Assembly: GCA_023133275.1 (NCBI GenBank)
Contig: JAGLWU010000023.1
Coordinates: 1-33,715 of the forward strand
Direction of reading: 5' to 3'
Source: Candidatus Moraniibacteriota bacterium
GTDB lineage: Bacteria; Patescibacteriota; Minisyncoccia; Moranbacterales; GCA-2747515
DNA length: 33,715 bases
Part shown: positions 1 to 9,100 of the stretch, piece by piece
Position numbering within the stretch: position 1 is the stretch's first letter
Layout: the number at the start of each line of letters is the position of its first letter
The notes under the pieces: generated by a model
Seen by the model: only the letters and a program-made list of their open reading frames with translations
What the model was told of the DNA's origin: nothing
Databases searched by the model: none
Translations under genes and position numbers: made by a program

Positions 1-47
1 TGATGTTTTTTTCATGGTTTTTAGAAATAAATTATGACTTATTTATC

Positions 48-75
48 TGAACAATAGAGCATACTCAATTGTTCA
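48..75 (-). terminator. Perfect 8-bp hairpin downstream of lysS
   Basis: TGAACAAT (48-55) is the exact reverse complement of ATTGTTCA (68-75), with a 12-base loop. It lies just past the lysS stop codon and could end or protect that transcript. No T-run follows on the minus strand, so it is not a classical intrinsic terminator. Confidence 0.3.
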
Positions 76-102
76 AAATACAAGTAAAATTCAAAATGTT
101 AA

Positions 103-1653
103 TTAATTATTTTCTTCATCCTCATCACCCTCACTCTTCGGCTTCATCAACGGAAACAAAGTCGCCTCTCGCAAAGTCTGATTTTCAAAAAAAGCAAACA
201 AACGCTCCCCCACACCAAAACCGCAAGTCGGTGGCATCCCATACTCCAACATCTCCACAAATTCCCAATCTGGCATCATCGCCTCATCATCACCCGCATC
301 CAAAAGTTTTTTCTGTTCCTCAAAACGCTTTTGTTGATCAACAGGATCATTCAACTCACTGTAACCATTCCCAACTTCCGCCCCACCCAAAAGAGGCTGA
401 AATCTTTCAGTTTGTTGCGGATTATCTTTTTTAATTTTTGCCAACGGAGAAACCGCCACCGGAAGATTAATCAAAAATGCTGGACCTGAAATATTCGCTC
501 GACAATATTTCCAAAGCGAATCCATTAATCGTTCTTTATTTTCACCATCATATTTAACATCCAACTCCGCCAATTTATTCTCCAACTCTTCTTTAGTCGC
601 AGTCAAAACATTCATTCCCGTCTGCTTTTCAATTTCCTCAACATAATCAATTTTCACCCATTCATCCGCCAAATCAAATTTATGCCCACGTGTCTCAAAA
701 TCAGTTCGCCCATAAACTTCCTGTGAAATAAATCGATACAATTCCTGAACCAATTTCATTCCGTCATTATAATCCGCATACGCCCAATAAAATTCCATAT
801 TCGTAAATTCCTGTGCATGGTCTGGGCTAGAACCTTCATTTCGATAAGCCTTTCCAATTTCAAAAGTCTTTTCAAAACCTGCCGCCATCAAACGCTTTTG
901 CCACAGCTCACCAACACAAATCCGCAAATAAACTGGCAAATTAAAATCATTATGATAAGTTTCAAATGGTCGTGCTTCTGCCCCACCCGTCGTCGTTTCT
1001 AAAGTCGGAGTCTCTACTTCAAAAAAATCTTTTTCCGTCATAAATTTTCGAATTGCCTGCCAAAATTTTGCTCGTCGCACAAACATTTCTCGTTTTTCAG
1101 GATTCAACAATAAATCTAAATAACGTTTTCGATAACGTTCATCTTCATCTTTCAATCCAAAATGTTCTACTGGTACACCTCGCAAAGCCTTGGTTAAAAT
1201 TTTCCATTCAGAAGTCATTAAAGTTTGCTGTCCTGCTTTTGTCGTAAAAACTGTTCCTGTAAATTGTGCAAAATCTCCACTGTCAATTAATTTTGCAAAT
1301 GGTTTATAATTTTCACCAATCTCTTTTTTCGAAATCGCCACTTGAATTCGTCCGCTCACATCTTCCAAATCTACGAAAGATAAATTTCCATGAACTCTTT
1401 TTGATCGCAAACGACCACATAAAGTTATTTCACTTTTTTCTTTTTCAAAATTAGAAAAATCATCCAAAATCTCTTTCACCAAATGCGACCGCTCCGCTTT
1501 TGTTGGATACGGATTAATATTCAAATCTTCAAGTTTTTTCAACTTTTCCTTTCGCTCTTCATATTCACTCAATTTAATTTTAGCTCCTGCTGAAACTGTT
1601 TTTGATTTTTTCTGATTTTCTTGATTATTATTTTTTTCTTCTTTATTTTCCAT
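103..1653 (-). CDS. lysS: Lysyl-tRNA synthetase, class II (LysRS)
   Basis: Cytosolic enzyme that charges tRNA(Lys) with lysine using ATP. At 516 residues it has the usual length of bacterial class II LysRS. After a charged low-complexity N-terminus (about 1-25) comes an OB-fold anticodon-binding domain (about 75-155, ITLCGRLRSKR). The class II catalytic domain has motif 2 at 271-289 (RNEG, then EFTNMEFYWAY) and motif 3 near 478-486 (GFGVGERLF). Motif 3 has Glu where many LysRS carry Asp before the invariant Arg. The start is the ATG at 1653. The only SD-like bases (AGAGG) lie more than 20 bases upstream, so translation is probably SD-independent. The gene stands alone, divergent from dnaB across a repeat-filled spacer. 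Confidence 0.96.
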   Translation of the reverse strand: MENKEEKNNNQENQKKSKTVSAGAKIKLSEYEERKEKLKKLEDLNINPYPTKAERSHLVKEILDDFSNFEKEKSEITLCGRLRSKRVHGNLSFVDLEDVSGRIQVAISKKEIGENYKPFAKLIDSGDFAQFTGTVFTTKAGQQTLMTSEWKILTKALRGVPVEHFGLKDEDERYRKRYLDLLLNPEKREMFVRRAKFWQAIRKFMTEKDFFEVETPTLETTTGGAEARPFETYHNDFNLPVYLRICVGELWQKRLMAAGFEKTFEIGKAYRNEGSSPDHAQEFTNMEFYWAYADYNDGMKLVQELYRFISQEVYGRTDFETRGHKFDLADEWVKIDYVEEIEKQTGMNVLTATKEELENKLAELDVKYDGENKERLMDSLWKYCRANISGPAFLINLPVAVSPLAKIKKDNPQQTERFQPLLGGAEVGNGYSELNDPVDQQKRFEEQKKLLDAGDDEAMMPDWEFVEMLEYGMPPTCGFGVGERLFAFFENQTLREATLFPLMKPKSEGDEDEENN

Positions 1654-1715
1654 AATTCTGAAATTAAATATTACCTCTTAACTTTACAAGAAAACTAAAA
1701 AAAAGTCGAGTTTTC

Positions 1716-1840
1716 TGTGCTCGCCGCACGGGCTTTTTTGGGTTTGCCAGTGGCAAACCCCTACAATTTTTGTTATTCAAGTTTACTGTCATTCTGAACG
1801 TAGTAAATTTTTTTACAAAAAATTCATGAAGTGAAGAATC
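1716..1840 (+). repeat. Composite intergenic repeat, copy 1 (unit A + hairpin + TGTCATTC unit)
   Basis: Three parts in a fixed order. Unit A (1716-1739) holds GCTCG-CCGCA-CGGGC followed by T6, which is a small terminator-like hairpin. A perfect 9-bp stem follows: GGGTTTGCC (1740-1748) and GGCAAACCC (1752-1760). The last part runs from TGTCATTCTGAACG (1787) to GAAGAATC (1840). The same order recurs at 11241-11352 and, with a different hairpin, at 29273-29422. It sits between lysS and dnaB. The short ORFs inside it are not credible genes. Confidence 0.8.
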
Positions 1841-1964
1841 CTCCACAGAAAAACATTGAACTTTCAATTCATATTATTCTGAATAACATTAGCTTTTAAA
1901 ATCACAAAAAATTATCAACACAATCTTAACAGTTTGTAAACTTCCCTCCCATCAAAAACTCCGC

Positions 1965-1970
1965 TATAAT
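1965..1970 (+). promoter_or_regulatory. Probable -10 box for dnaB
   Basis: A perfect TATAAT lies 33 bases upstream of the dnaB ATG. No -35 match is found at 16-18 bases; the nearest TTGTAA (1934-1939) is 25 bases away. The promoter call therefore rests on the -10 box alone. Confidence 0.4.
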
Positions 1971-2003
1971 AAATAGATTAAAATAGTTAACAAAAACCAT
2001 AAA

Positions 2004-3350
2004 ATGACTGCAAAAAAGCAAAAAACTAAAGATGTCCGCATGCCACCCCACTCCATCGAAGCCGAGCAATCAATGTTGGGAGCGTTAATGCTAGACAAAG
2101 ATGCAATCGTTAAAATAGCCGATTTAGTCTCGCCTAAAGATTTCTACAAAAGCTCTCATGAAAAAATTTATGAAGCAGCTCTTTCGCTTTATGAAAAATC
2201 CGACCCTATTGATGTACTCAGTCTCTCTAACACATTGGAAGAAAAAGGGCAAATCGAAGAAATTGGCGGATCAAGTTACCTTGCATCTCTCGTCGGAATG
2301 GTTCCAAGTGCCTCAAACATAACTTATTACGCTAAAATTGTACAAAAAAAAGCTGTTCTCCGCCGTCTTATCCATGCTGCTGCCGATATTAGCGAAATGG
2401 GATATAATGAAGCTGAAGATGTCGAAAAAATACTTGATGAGGCAGAACAAACACTTTTCAATATTTCCCAAAAATCTTTAAAACAAGAATTTACCCCAAT
2501 AAGTTCAGTTTTAGGCGACGCTTTTGATCGTCTGGATGAATTACACAAAAATAAAGGTCAAATGCGTGGCGTACCGACTGGATTTACAGATTTAGACAAC
2601 TTACTTTCTGGTTTACAGAAATCTGATTTGGTCATTTTAGCGGCTCGTCCATCTGTTGGAAAAACATCTTTGGCATTAGATATTGCTCGACACGTTGGTT
2701 CTCACAGCAAAATTCCTGTTGGCATTTTTTCTTTGGAGATGTCATCTGATCAATTGGTTGATCGTATGATTGCGGCTGAATCCAATATTGATTTGTGGCG
2801 ACTGCGAACTGGAAATTTGAAAGATAGCGATTTTGAAAAAATTAATGACACTATGGGAAAACTTTCTGAAGCTCCAATTTTTATCGATGATGCATCTAGT
2901 GCCAATATTATGGAAATGCGAACAATGGCTCGCCGTCTGCAAGCTGAACATGATTTAGGACTAATTGTTATTGATTATTTGCAGTTAATGGAAGGTCGTA
3001 GTAATGAAAACCGAACGCAAGAAATTTCTGAAATTTCTCGTGGTTTGAAAAATTTAGCGAAAGAATTGAATATTCCAATTTTGGCACTTTCCCAGCTTTC
3101 TCGTGCCATTGAATCTCGACCTGACCAACGACCGAAACTTTCTGATTTGCGTGAATCTGGTTCAATCGAGCAGGATGCGGATGTTGTTATGTTTATTTAT
3201 CGTGAAGATCGAGTTAATCCTGATACGGAAAATAAAGGAATTGCTGAAATTGTTGTGGCAAAACATAGAAATGGCCCTGTTGGAAGCAAGCAACTTTTCT
3301 GGCAAGAGGAATCTGCATCTTACAAAAATTTGGAGATGGTGCATGAGTAA
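2004..3350 (+). CDS. dnaB: Replicative DNA helicase DnaB
   Basis: Hexameric 5'-3' helicase that unwinds DNA at the replication fork and interacts with primase. The 448-residue length is normal and no intein is seen. The N-terminal DnaB domain (about 12-115, PHSIEAEQSMLGALML) is joined by a linker to a RecA-like motor. The motor carries Walker A at about 214-221 (ARPSVGKT), the LGLIVIDYLQLM Walker B strand near 318-329, and the SQLSRAIE and DLRESGSIEQDADVV motifs. The start is the ATG at 2004, with no SD upstream. recR follows on the same strand after a 380-base repeat-containing gap, so co-transcription is uncertain. Confidence 0.97.
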   Translation: MTAKKQKTKDVRMPPHSIEAEQSMLGALMLDKDAIVKIADLVSPKDFYKSSHEKIYEAALSLYEKSDPIDVLSLSNTLEEKGQIEEIGGSSYLASLVGMVPSASNITYYAKIVQKKAVLRRLIHAAADISEMGYNEAEDVEKILDEAEQTLFNISQKSLKQEFTPISSVLGDAFDRLDELHKNKGQMRGVPTGFTDLDNLLSGLQKSDLVILAARPSVGKTSLALDIARHVGSHSKIPVGIFSLEMSSDQLVDRMIAAESNIDLWRLRTGNLKDSDFEKINDTMGKLSEAPIFIDDASSANIMEMRTMARRLQAEHDLGLIVIDYLQLMEGRSNENRTQEISEISRGLKNLAKELNIPILALSQLSRAIESRPDQRPKLSDLRESGSIEQDADVVMFIYREDRVNPDTENKGIAEIVVAKHRNGPVGSKQLFWQEESASYKNLEMVHE

Positions 3351-3402
3351 ATTTTTTTGAAAATTAAGAAAATAGAATTTAAAGAAAATACTTAAAATTT
3401 CC

Positions 3403-3453
3403 TGTCATTCTGAACGAAGTAAATTTTTATAAAAAATTATGTAGTGAAGAATC
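3403..3453 (+). repeat. TGTCATTC-type intergenic repeat
   Basis: It runs from TGTCATTCTGAACGAAG to GAAGAATC and matches the third part of the composite repeat at 1787-1840, here without unit A. It lies in the dnaB-recR spacer (3351-3733), which contains no credible gene. Confidence 0.7.
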
Positions 3454-3483
3454 CCCTACAAAAAATCATGTAACTCCCCATCT

Positions 3484-3542
3484 TGTCATCCTGAAAAATT
3501 GTTTTGTTTTTCGTAGAAAAATGAAATAATTTTTCAGGATCT
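3484..3542. repeat. Palindromic TGTCATCC-type intergenic repeat
   Basis: Its ends are inverted: ATCCTGAAAAATT near 3488 and AATTTTTCAGGAT ending at 3540, so the unit can fold into a long hairpin. It is a second variant of the TGTCATTC family placed directly after the copy at 3403-3453. Confidence 0.6.
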
Positions 3543-3733
3543 TGGAAGTACACAATGCTTTAAATTTTTTTAAACTCAAAGTGTAAACTCTGTAGAAATT
3601 ATTTTATGCAAAAAAACAGGCATTCCTGCTTTCCTACAATTGAAAAGAAAATATATTTTACAGAATAACAATCCAAGAAAACTCTAAAAGTATCTAAAAT
3701 ACTAATCATCTAAAAATCTAACAGTCTAATTAA

Positions 3734-4312
3734 ATGTATCCAAAAGCATTTCAACAACTTATTGATCACTTCTCTTCTCTACCAAGTATCGGTCCGAAAA
3801 TGGCGGAGCGTTTAGTTTTGTATCTTTTTAAACAAAGTCCAGAAAAATTAGATGAATTTGCAAAATCTTTAAATGCAATTCATGAGATTAAAACTTGTCA
3901 ACAATGCTTCAATATTTCGCAAAATAATTTATGTCATATTTGTTTGGATAAAAATCGTGATCAGACGAAAATTTGTATTATTGAAGAGCCTCTTGATTTA
4001 ATTCCGATCGAGCGTTCACAGGCTTATGATGGCTTGTACCATGTTTTAGGTGGCACAGTAGAAAAAAATAATGATAGCCTCACCATAAATGAACTTTTGA
4101 ATTATGTTGAAAATAGTGAAATTAAGGAAGTGATTATTGCGACTAATTTTACGACTGAGGGTGATTTGACTGCGATGCATTTGAAAAGGATTTTGAATGA
4201 ATTTGATGTTAACGTTTCACGCCTAGCTCGTGGGTTGGCAACTGGTTCGGATATCGAATATGCGGATGATATGACTTTGCAATCTTCTTTGAAAAATCGT
4301 GAGAGGATGTAG
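3734..4312 (+). CDS. recR: Recombination mediator protein RecR
   Basis: RecR works with RecO (and RecF) to load RecA on gapped DNA. The length of 192 residues is close to the family norm of about 200. It has the N-terminal helix-hairpin-helix (SLPSIGPKMAERL), a four-Cys zinc finger (CQQC followed by CHIC, about residues 56-70), a Toprim domain beginning KICIIEEP, and the conserved C-terminal segment RLARGLATGSDIEYAD. The start is the ATG at 3734, with no SD. No recF or recO is visible here. A terminator-like repeat unit begins 5 bases after the stop codon. Confidence 0.95.
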   Translation: MYPKAFQQLIDHFSSLPSIGPKMAERLVLYLFKQSPEKLDEFAKSLNAIHEIKTCQQCFNISQNNLCHICLDKNRDQTKICIIEEPLDLIPIERSQAYDGLYHVLGGTVEKNNDSLTINELLNYVENSEIKEVIIATNFTTEGDLTAMHLKRILNEFDVNVSRLARGLATGSDIEYADDMTLQSSLKNRERM

Positions 4313-4317
4313 TTTTT

Positions 4318-4340
4318 TGTGCTCGCCGCACGGGCTTTTT
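4318..4340 (+). terminator. Repeat unit A, copy 2, likely recR terminator
   Basis: GCTCG pairs with CGGGC around the loop CCGCA and T5 follows, all on the plus strand immediately after recR. It is the same unit as at 1716, 11241, 29273 and 32381. Here it lies between convergent genes, where it can serve as recR's intrinsic terminator. The companion TGTCATTC unit is absent. Confidence 0.6.
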
Positions 4341-4362
4341 GGGTTAAAGTTTGTCTCATGAA

Positions 4363-5352
4363 TCAATTTAAACTACTGCTAACTAATTGCTTAACATTTA
4401 CAAAATAATGAATTATATTATTATTCTCAAAATTATCCATGTTCTTTTTTGTAGCATTAAAAACTAACCTTACACCTCTTTGTATATTTTTTCTTTTCAT
4501 ATAATCTAATAATTGATTTGTTCCAAAATAGTCTAAATCCTTTTCTTTTTTTATAATCTTAATTTCAACTGCAAATTCCTGAAATAAAGTTTTAAATTCA
4601 AAAATAAAATCTACTCTTCCACCTTTCCAAATTTCAACTTCTCTGTGAAAACGAAAAAATATCTTTTTTTCTTGATTGAAAAATTCTTCTAAATAACTGA
4701 AATAAGAAGCTAACTCATCTTGTGCAATGCTTTCTGGCAATTTATTTAAACAATTATCTTCTTTATTCCACATTTTTTTATATCCCTGATTTTCAAATAC
4801 TTTTTTGAATTTATCTAGCAAAAAATACGGGCATTGTTTAAAAGAGATGTTCAATTCTACTTCGTCATCCTCTTTTATTTTTTCAAAAAACTTTTCACCC
4901 TCAACATCAAAATCAGCAATATTTTTTTCATAATTTTCTGCAACTAATTTATCCTCATCATTTTCAAAGTCTCCAATTTTAAAATTAAACTTTTGATTAT
5001 AAAAAGAAAAATAGTCAAAATTTAAACTATTACTTAATTTAACAAAGCTCTCTAAATGGTTATTAATAATTTTAGAATAATCAGGTAAGCTATCTGAAAT
5101 ATCAACTAATTGATTAGAAATTTTAGCAAAGTCTATTTTTTGAAAATTATTCAAAGCTATCTCGTAGTTTTTGAAATAACTACCAAAATTTATTTTATTT
5201 ATACTTGCTAAATTTTGATTAATCAAATTTAAATCAGGCAAGCTTGAAGAAATTTTGGGAATATTAGATATCACTTCATTCAAATGATCACTCTTTTTTT
5301 GAATAATATCTATCATATCTTGCATTTCTTTTGATATCGATACATTTTGCAT
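4363..5352 (-). CDS. Hypothetical protein with C-terminal PD-(D/E)XK nuclease-like domain
   Basis: I do not recognise the full-length family. Residues 1-125 are a helical region with recurring pseudo-repeats rich in Asn, Ile and Ser-Leu-Pro-Asp (for example residues 37-40 and 88-91), suggesting an elongated or coiled segment. Residues about 205-325 look like a restriction-like nuclease fold: Asp248 in GGRVDFIFEF, Glu263-x-Lys265 in AVEIKII, and Gln280-LLD-Tyr284, which matches the QxxxY motif of RecB-type PD-(D/E)XK enzymes. A role in DNA cleavage or defence is inference. It is a single gene, separated from rplU by a terminator and convergent with recR. The start is ATG 5352 without an SD. 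Confidence 0.6.
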   Translation of the reverse strand: MQNVSISKEMQDMIDIIQKKSDHLNEVISNIPKISSSLPDLNLINQNLASINKINFGSYFKNYEIALNNFQKIDFAKISNQLVDISDSLPDYSKIINNHLESFVKLSNSLNFDYFSFYNQKFNFKIGDFENDEDKLVAENYEKNIADFDVEGEKFFEKIKEDDEVELNISFKQCPYFLLDKFKKVFENQGYKKMWNKEDNCLNKLPESIAQDELASYFSYLEEFFNQEKKIFFRFHREVEIWKGGRVDFIFEFKTLFQEFAVEIKIIKKEKDLDYFGTNQLLDYMKRKNIQRGVRLVFNATKKNMDNFENNNIIHYFVNVKQLVSSSLN

Positions 5353-5404
5353 AATTAATTTTTTAAGATTTGATTTATTAAGTATAACAAATTTCTTCCC
5401 ATAA

Positions 5405-5430
5405 AAAAACCAGCCTTTCAGCTGGTTTTT
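5405..5430 (-). terminator. Intrinsic terminator of rplU
   Basis: CCAGC (5410-5414) pairs with GCTGG (5421-5425), extended by A5/T5 flanks, around a 6-base loop. Read on the minus strand the hairpin ends in a T7 run. It starts 7 bases after the rplU stop codon. Confidence 0.85.
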
Positions 5431-5436
5431 AAAAAT

Positions 5437-5745
5437 CTATCCAATTTTATCAATCTCTACTTCAGTGTAATATTGCTTATGACCAAACTTCAACTTATAC
5501 CGTTTCTTAGACTTATGCTTAATCCCCCAAACCTTCTTATGTCTCGCTTGAGTAAGCACTTTACCAGTAACCTTTTTTCCTGAAATAAAAGGAGTTCCAA
5601 CTTCAACATCCTTTTCATCCCCCACGAAAAGAACCTCGTCAAAAACAACCTTTCCACCTTCCTCAATATCCAATTTTTCTATCTTAATTTTATCTCCAGA
5701 AGCAACTTTATACTGTTTGCCTCCCGTTTTAATTATTGCAATCAT
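5437..5745 (-). CDS. rplU: 50S ribosomal protein L21
   Basis: L21 is a 23S rRNA-binding protein of the large ribosomal subunit. All 102 residues fit the family: MIAIIKTGGKQYKVASGD at the start, the VGTPFISGKKVTGKV core, and the C-terminal HKSKKRYKLKFGHKQYYTEV RNA-binding tail. The start is the ATG at 5745. In most bacteria rpmA (L27) follows, but here a terminator does, so rplU appears monocistronic. A consensus promoter lies about 70 bases upstream (TTGACA, 16 bases, TATAAT), leaving a leader of roughly 60 bases. Confidence 0.95.
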   Translation of the reverse strand: MIAIIKTGGKQYKVASGDKIKIEKLDIEEGGKVVFDEVLFVGDEKDVEVGTPFISGKKVTGKVLTQARHKKVWGIKHKSKKRYKLKFGHKQYYTEVEIDKIG

Positions 5746-5814
5746 CTTGTTTAGCTTTAAATAATTTTAAAAGTTTCAATAAATAACAAAAAACAGCCAA
5801 AACTGACTAACTTA

Positions 5815-5866
5815 ATTATACTACACATCCATAACTTGTCAATACTAGAAAAAATAATGTTATAAT
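5815..5866. promoter_or_regulatory. Divergent promoters with overlapping -35 boxes (rplU and small ORF)
   Basis: On the minus strand, TTGACA (5842-5837) and TATAAT (5820-5815) are 16 bases apart and face rplU. On the plus strand, TTGTCA (5836-5841) and TATAAT (5861-5866) are 19 bases apart and face the 49-residue ORF. Both -35 boxes use the same seven bases, so only one polymerase could occupy the site at a time. Confidence 0.7.
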
Positions 5867-5897
5867 TAAATCAATAAAGCATTTTAAATTAGATTTT

Positions 5898-6047
5898 ATG
5901 CGACGAAAAATTTACAATAAAGAAGATCACGAGAACTTTGATTCACCAGTACACAAACCTAAGTATAAAGGCTCTGAAAATAATTTTATTCCTTTAATTT
6001 TAATATTTTTTGCAATGATTATTTTTATTTTGAGTAAAATTTTATAA
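5898..6047 (+). CDS. Small single-pass membrane protein (49 aa)
   Basis: Unrecognised. A basic and polar N-terminal half (MRRKIYNKEDHENFDSPVHK) precedes one strongly hydrophobic segment at about residues 30-46 (FIPLILIFFAMIIFILS). It is likely an inner-membrane protein with a tail anchor. The case for a gene is context: a promoter with a perfect TATAAT 31 bases upstream, and a hairpin terminator with T6 about 40 bases downstream. No clear SD is present. It is divergent from rplU and shares that gene's -35 region. Confidence 0.6.
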   Translation: MRRKIYNKEDHENFDSPVHKPKYKGSENNFIPLILIFFAMIIFILSKIL

Positions 6048-6084
6048 AAAAATAAGTAAAATATACTTTTTAAAATTTCAAAAT

Positions 6085-6116
6085 AAAAAACCTGCTATTT
6101 TCATAACAGGTTTTTT
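6085..6116. terminator. Bidirectional intrinsic terminator
   Basis: AAAAAACCTG (6085-6094) pairs with CAGGTTTTTT (6107-6116), with an inner TAT/ATA pair and a TTTC loop. Runs of A and T on both sides let it act on the small plus-strand ORF and on the convergent surface-protein gene. Confidence 0.8.
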
Positions 6117-6172
6117 ATTTTTGTAAGAAATTTTTACCACTGAGCAAAAACTCCTACTTTCTGAAAGACTTA

Positions 6173-9100
6173 TTATTTAGTGAACTTAATCAAAGTCTCA
6201 CCAGCCTTTAAAGCTGTTCTCTTCTGAGCTAACCAAGCTGCTCCTGAAGCAAATATTGTAGCTGCTCCACCTGCTGCAGCTCCAGCTCCAGTTATTGGAG
6301 AACTAGTTCCAGGAGTTACTACAGGAACGACTGACGGACAATAATAACCAAAGTCTGCTCTTTCAAAATCTTCTCCTGAAGAAAGATTGACAGTTGTGGA
6401 ATGATCTAAATTACCATCATAATCGTAAGTTTGATAACAACCTTCTGGCAAAGTCTCAATCGCTACAACAACATCGTATTCACCTTTACAAAGATTATTG
6501 AATTCGTAAAATCCTTGACTATTTGTGTTGTCTTTTTCCACATCATTACCATTGTAAAGTTTCAAACGAACACCACTGATTCCCTCTTCATTAGCATCTT
6601 GCACACCGTCTTTGTCTCGATCATTCCATACAAAATCACCAATTGAACCGTTACATACATCATCCCTTTCTACATCAATCTCAGTAGAATCAAAATCTTG
6701 ATCAGTACTTTCATCACTTTCTCCAGTAACTATCGCTACGTTAGTATATGATTCATCAACATTTTCATCAATACATTCATAACTAAAACTTTCATTTGGA
6801 TCAAGATAAGTATGACCGTATTTATTATCAATTAAATTAGCTGCTTCACTTGTAGTCAAATTACAATCTGAAGCTTTTGCATCATTAACTGAAATCTCGT
6901 TCAATCTAGATGTTCCAGTATTTTCAACTGTTATTCTAAAGTGAGCATCATCTCCCTCATCAATAGTTTGATGATCACTACCATCACGAGCCTCCTTGAT
7001 AATATTTACATCAGTCTCTGTACAATTACAATCAACAATAACATCAGAAGTATCTGTATTGTTTACAGTTTCACCGCCCTCACTCGTTCCTTCAGTAGTT
7101 GCAGTATTGGTATAACCTTGAGTTACATTAGTATCAGTACATGAATAATGAAAACTCTCATTTGGTTCAAGATAAGTATGACCGTATTTACTGTTAATCA
7201 AACTAGCTGCTTCAGTCGTAGTCAAACTACAATCAGCCACAGTATTATCCGTTACAGAAACATTTGTCAATCTCACATTTCCTGTATTTTTAACATAAAT
7301 ATTAAATGTTGCAGTTTCGCCATAATTTACAATTTGCGTATCATCATGATTATCAACATCGTCATCATCTTTGATAATTGTAATAGCTGGATCTGAAGCG
7401 TCTATAACAACAACATCAGACTGATCCTCATCATCAACATCAGTACCATCACCATCTTCACCGTCAACAACTGCAATGTTTGTAAAAGAATTTGTTACAT
7501 TGTCAATCGTACAAGTGTAAGTTTGTGTTTCTCCGATTGCTAAATTTCCAATGTTTTTATCACAGTTTGGAGCTAAAGCATCAGTTACAACTACATTTAC
7601 TAAATCTACATCTCCGTTGTTTGTTACTTTAATTGTGAATGTTGCTGTTTCGCCTTCTTCTACTGTTTGGGTGTCATCGCTGTTGTCGTTATCGTCTTTG
7701 ATGATTTGGATTGAAGGATTGTTCGATATTACTGGTACAATAACCTCACTGTCATCGTCGTCAGTAACATCTCCTGAAGTTCCTACTCCTGTTACAACTG
7801 CGATATTAGTATAACTAGCATCTACATTTTCATCCGTACAAGTGTAATCAAAAGATTCCCAAGGATTCAAATAATCATGACCTGCTCCATATTTAGCTTC
7901 AATTAAAGCTCGAACTTCTTCTGCGTTTCTGTTACAATTTGGAGCTAAAACATCAGTTACAACAATGTCGGTTAATCCCTCGGTCCCTCTATTTGAAACT
8001 GTAATTGTAAATTCTGCTGTTCCATTTTCTTCTACTGTTTGCGTGTCATCGTTATTGTCGTTGTCGTCTTTCACTATCCTAATTTCTGGCTCACACGGAA
8101 CACCTACAATAACTTCACTATCATCATCATCAGTAACATCTCCTGAAGTACTTGTTCCTGTAGTTACTGCAATATTAGTATAATCATCTTCAATATTTTC
8201 ATCTGTACAAGTATAATCAAAAGATTCATCAGGATTTAAATAATTATGTCCTGTTCCGTACTTAGTTTCAATTAAAGTTACCACTTCTCCTGCATTTTTA
8301 GCACAATTTGGAGCTAAAGCATCAGTTACAACAATGTTAGTTAATTGTTCATCTCCATCATTTGTAACCGTAATTACAAATGTAGCTGCCTGACCTTCTT
8401 CAACTACTTGAATATCATCTTTATTACCATCATCATTTTTATCAATGTTGATTGAAGCTCCAGATACTGGCTCTTCCACCACAACATCACTATCATCCTC
8501 ATCATCAACTCCAGTACCATCATTATCTTCACCGTCAACAACTGCTATATTTGTAAAAGAATTTGTTACATTGTCAATCGCACAAGTGTAAGTTTGTGTT
8601 TTTCCGATTGCTAAATCTCCGATTGTTTTGTTACAATTTGGAGCTAGAGCATCAGTTACAACTACATTTACCAAATCTACATCTCCGTTATTTGTTACGG
8701 TAATTGTGAAAGTTGCTGTTTCACCTTCTTCTACTGTTTGAGTGTCATCGTTATTGTCGTTGTCGTCTTTGATTATTTGGATTGAAGGAACACTTGCTAT
8801 AGTTTTTTCTTCAGCACTACAATTACTTGAACTCCCACCGTCTGATCCATCACATGCCCATGTCCAAGGATTCGTGCTTGTTCCTGTTCCAGTAATAGCT
8901 GATTCAATTCCTTGTGTACATAAACTTCCTACTGGCGGAATTTCATCTAAAATTTGTCCACTGTATGTACTATTACATTGTCCGTTCACTGGAGTTTTCG
9001 CTTGAGTTGCTGAACAACTAGCTGTACTTCCTCCGCTTGAACCACCGCATGTCCATGTCCAAGGACTTGCAGTTGTTCCTAATCCTGAAACACCTGAAGC

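Noticed and set aside
69-434. 121-residue plus-strand ORF
   Set aside because: Lies antisense inside lysS, with Pro/His/Ser-rich composition typical of a shadow frame.
1664-1867. 67-residue minus-strand ORF between lysS and dnaB
   Set aside because: Falls within the composite repeat; the product derives from the repeat sequence.
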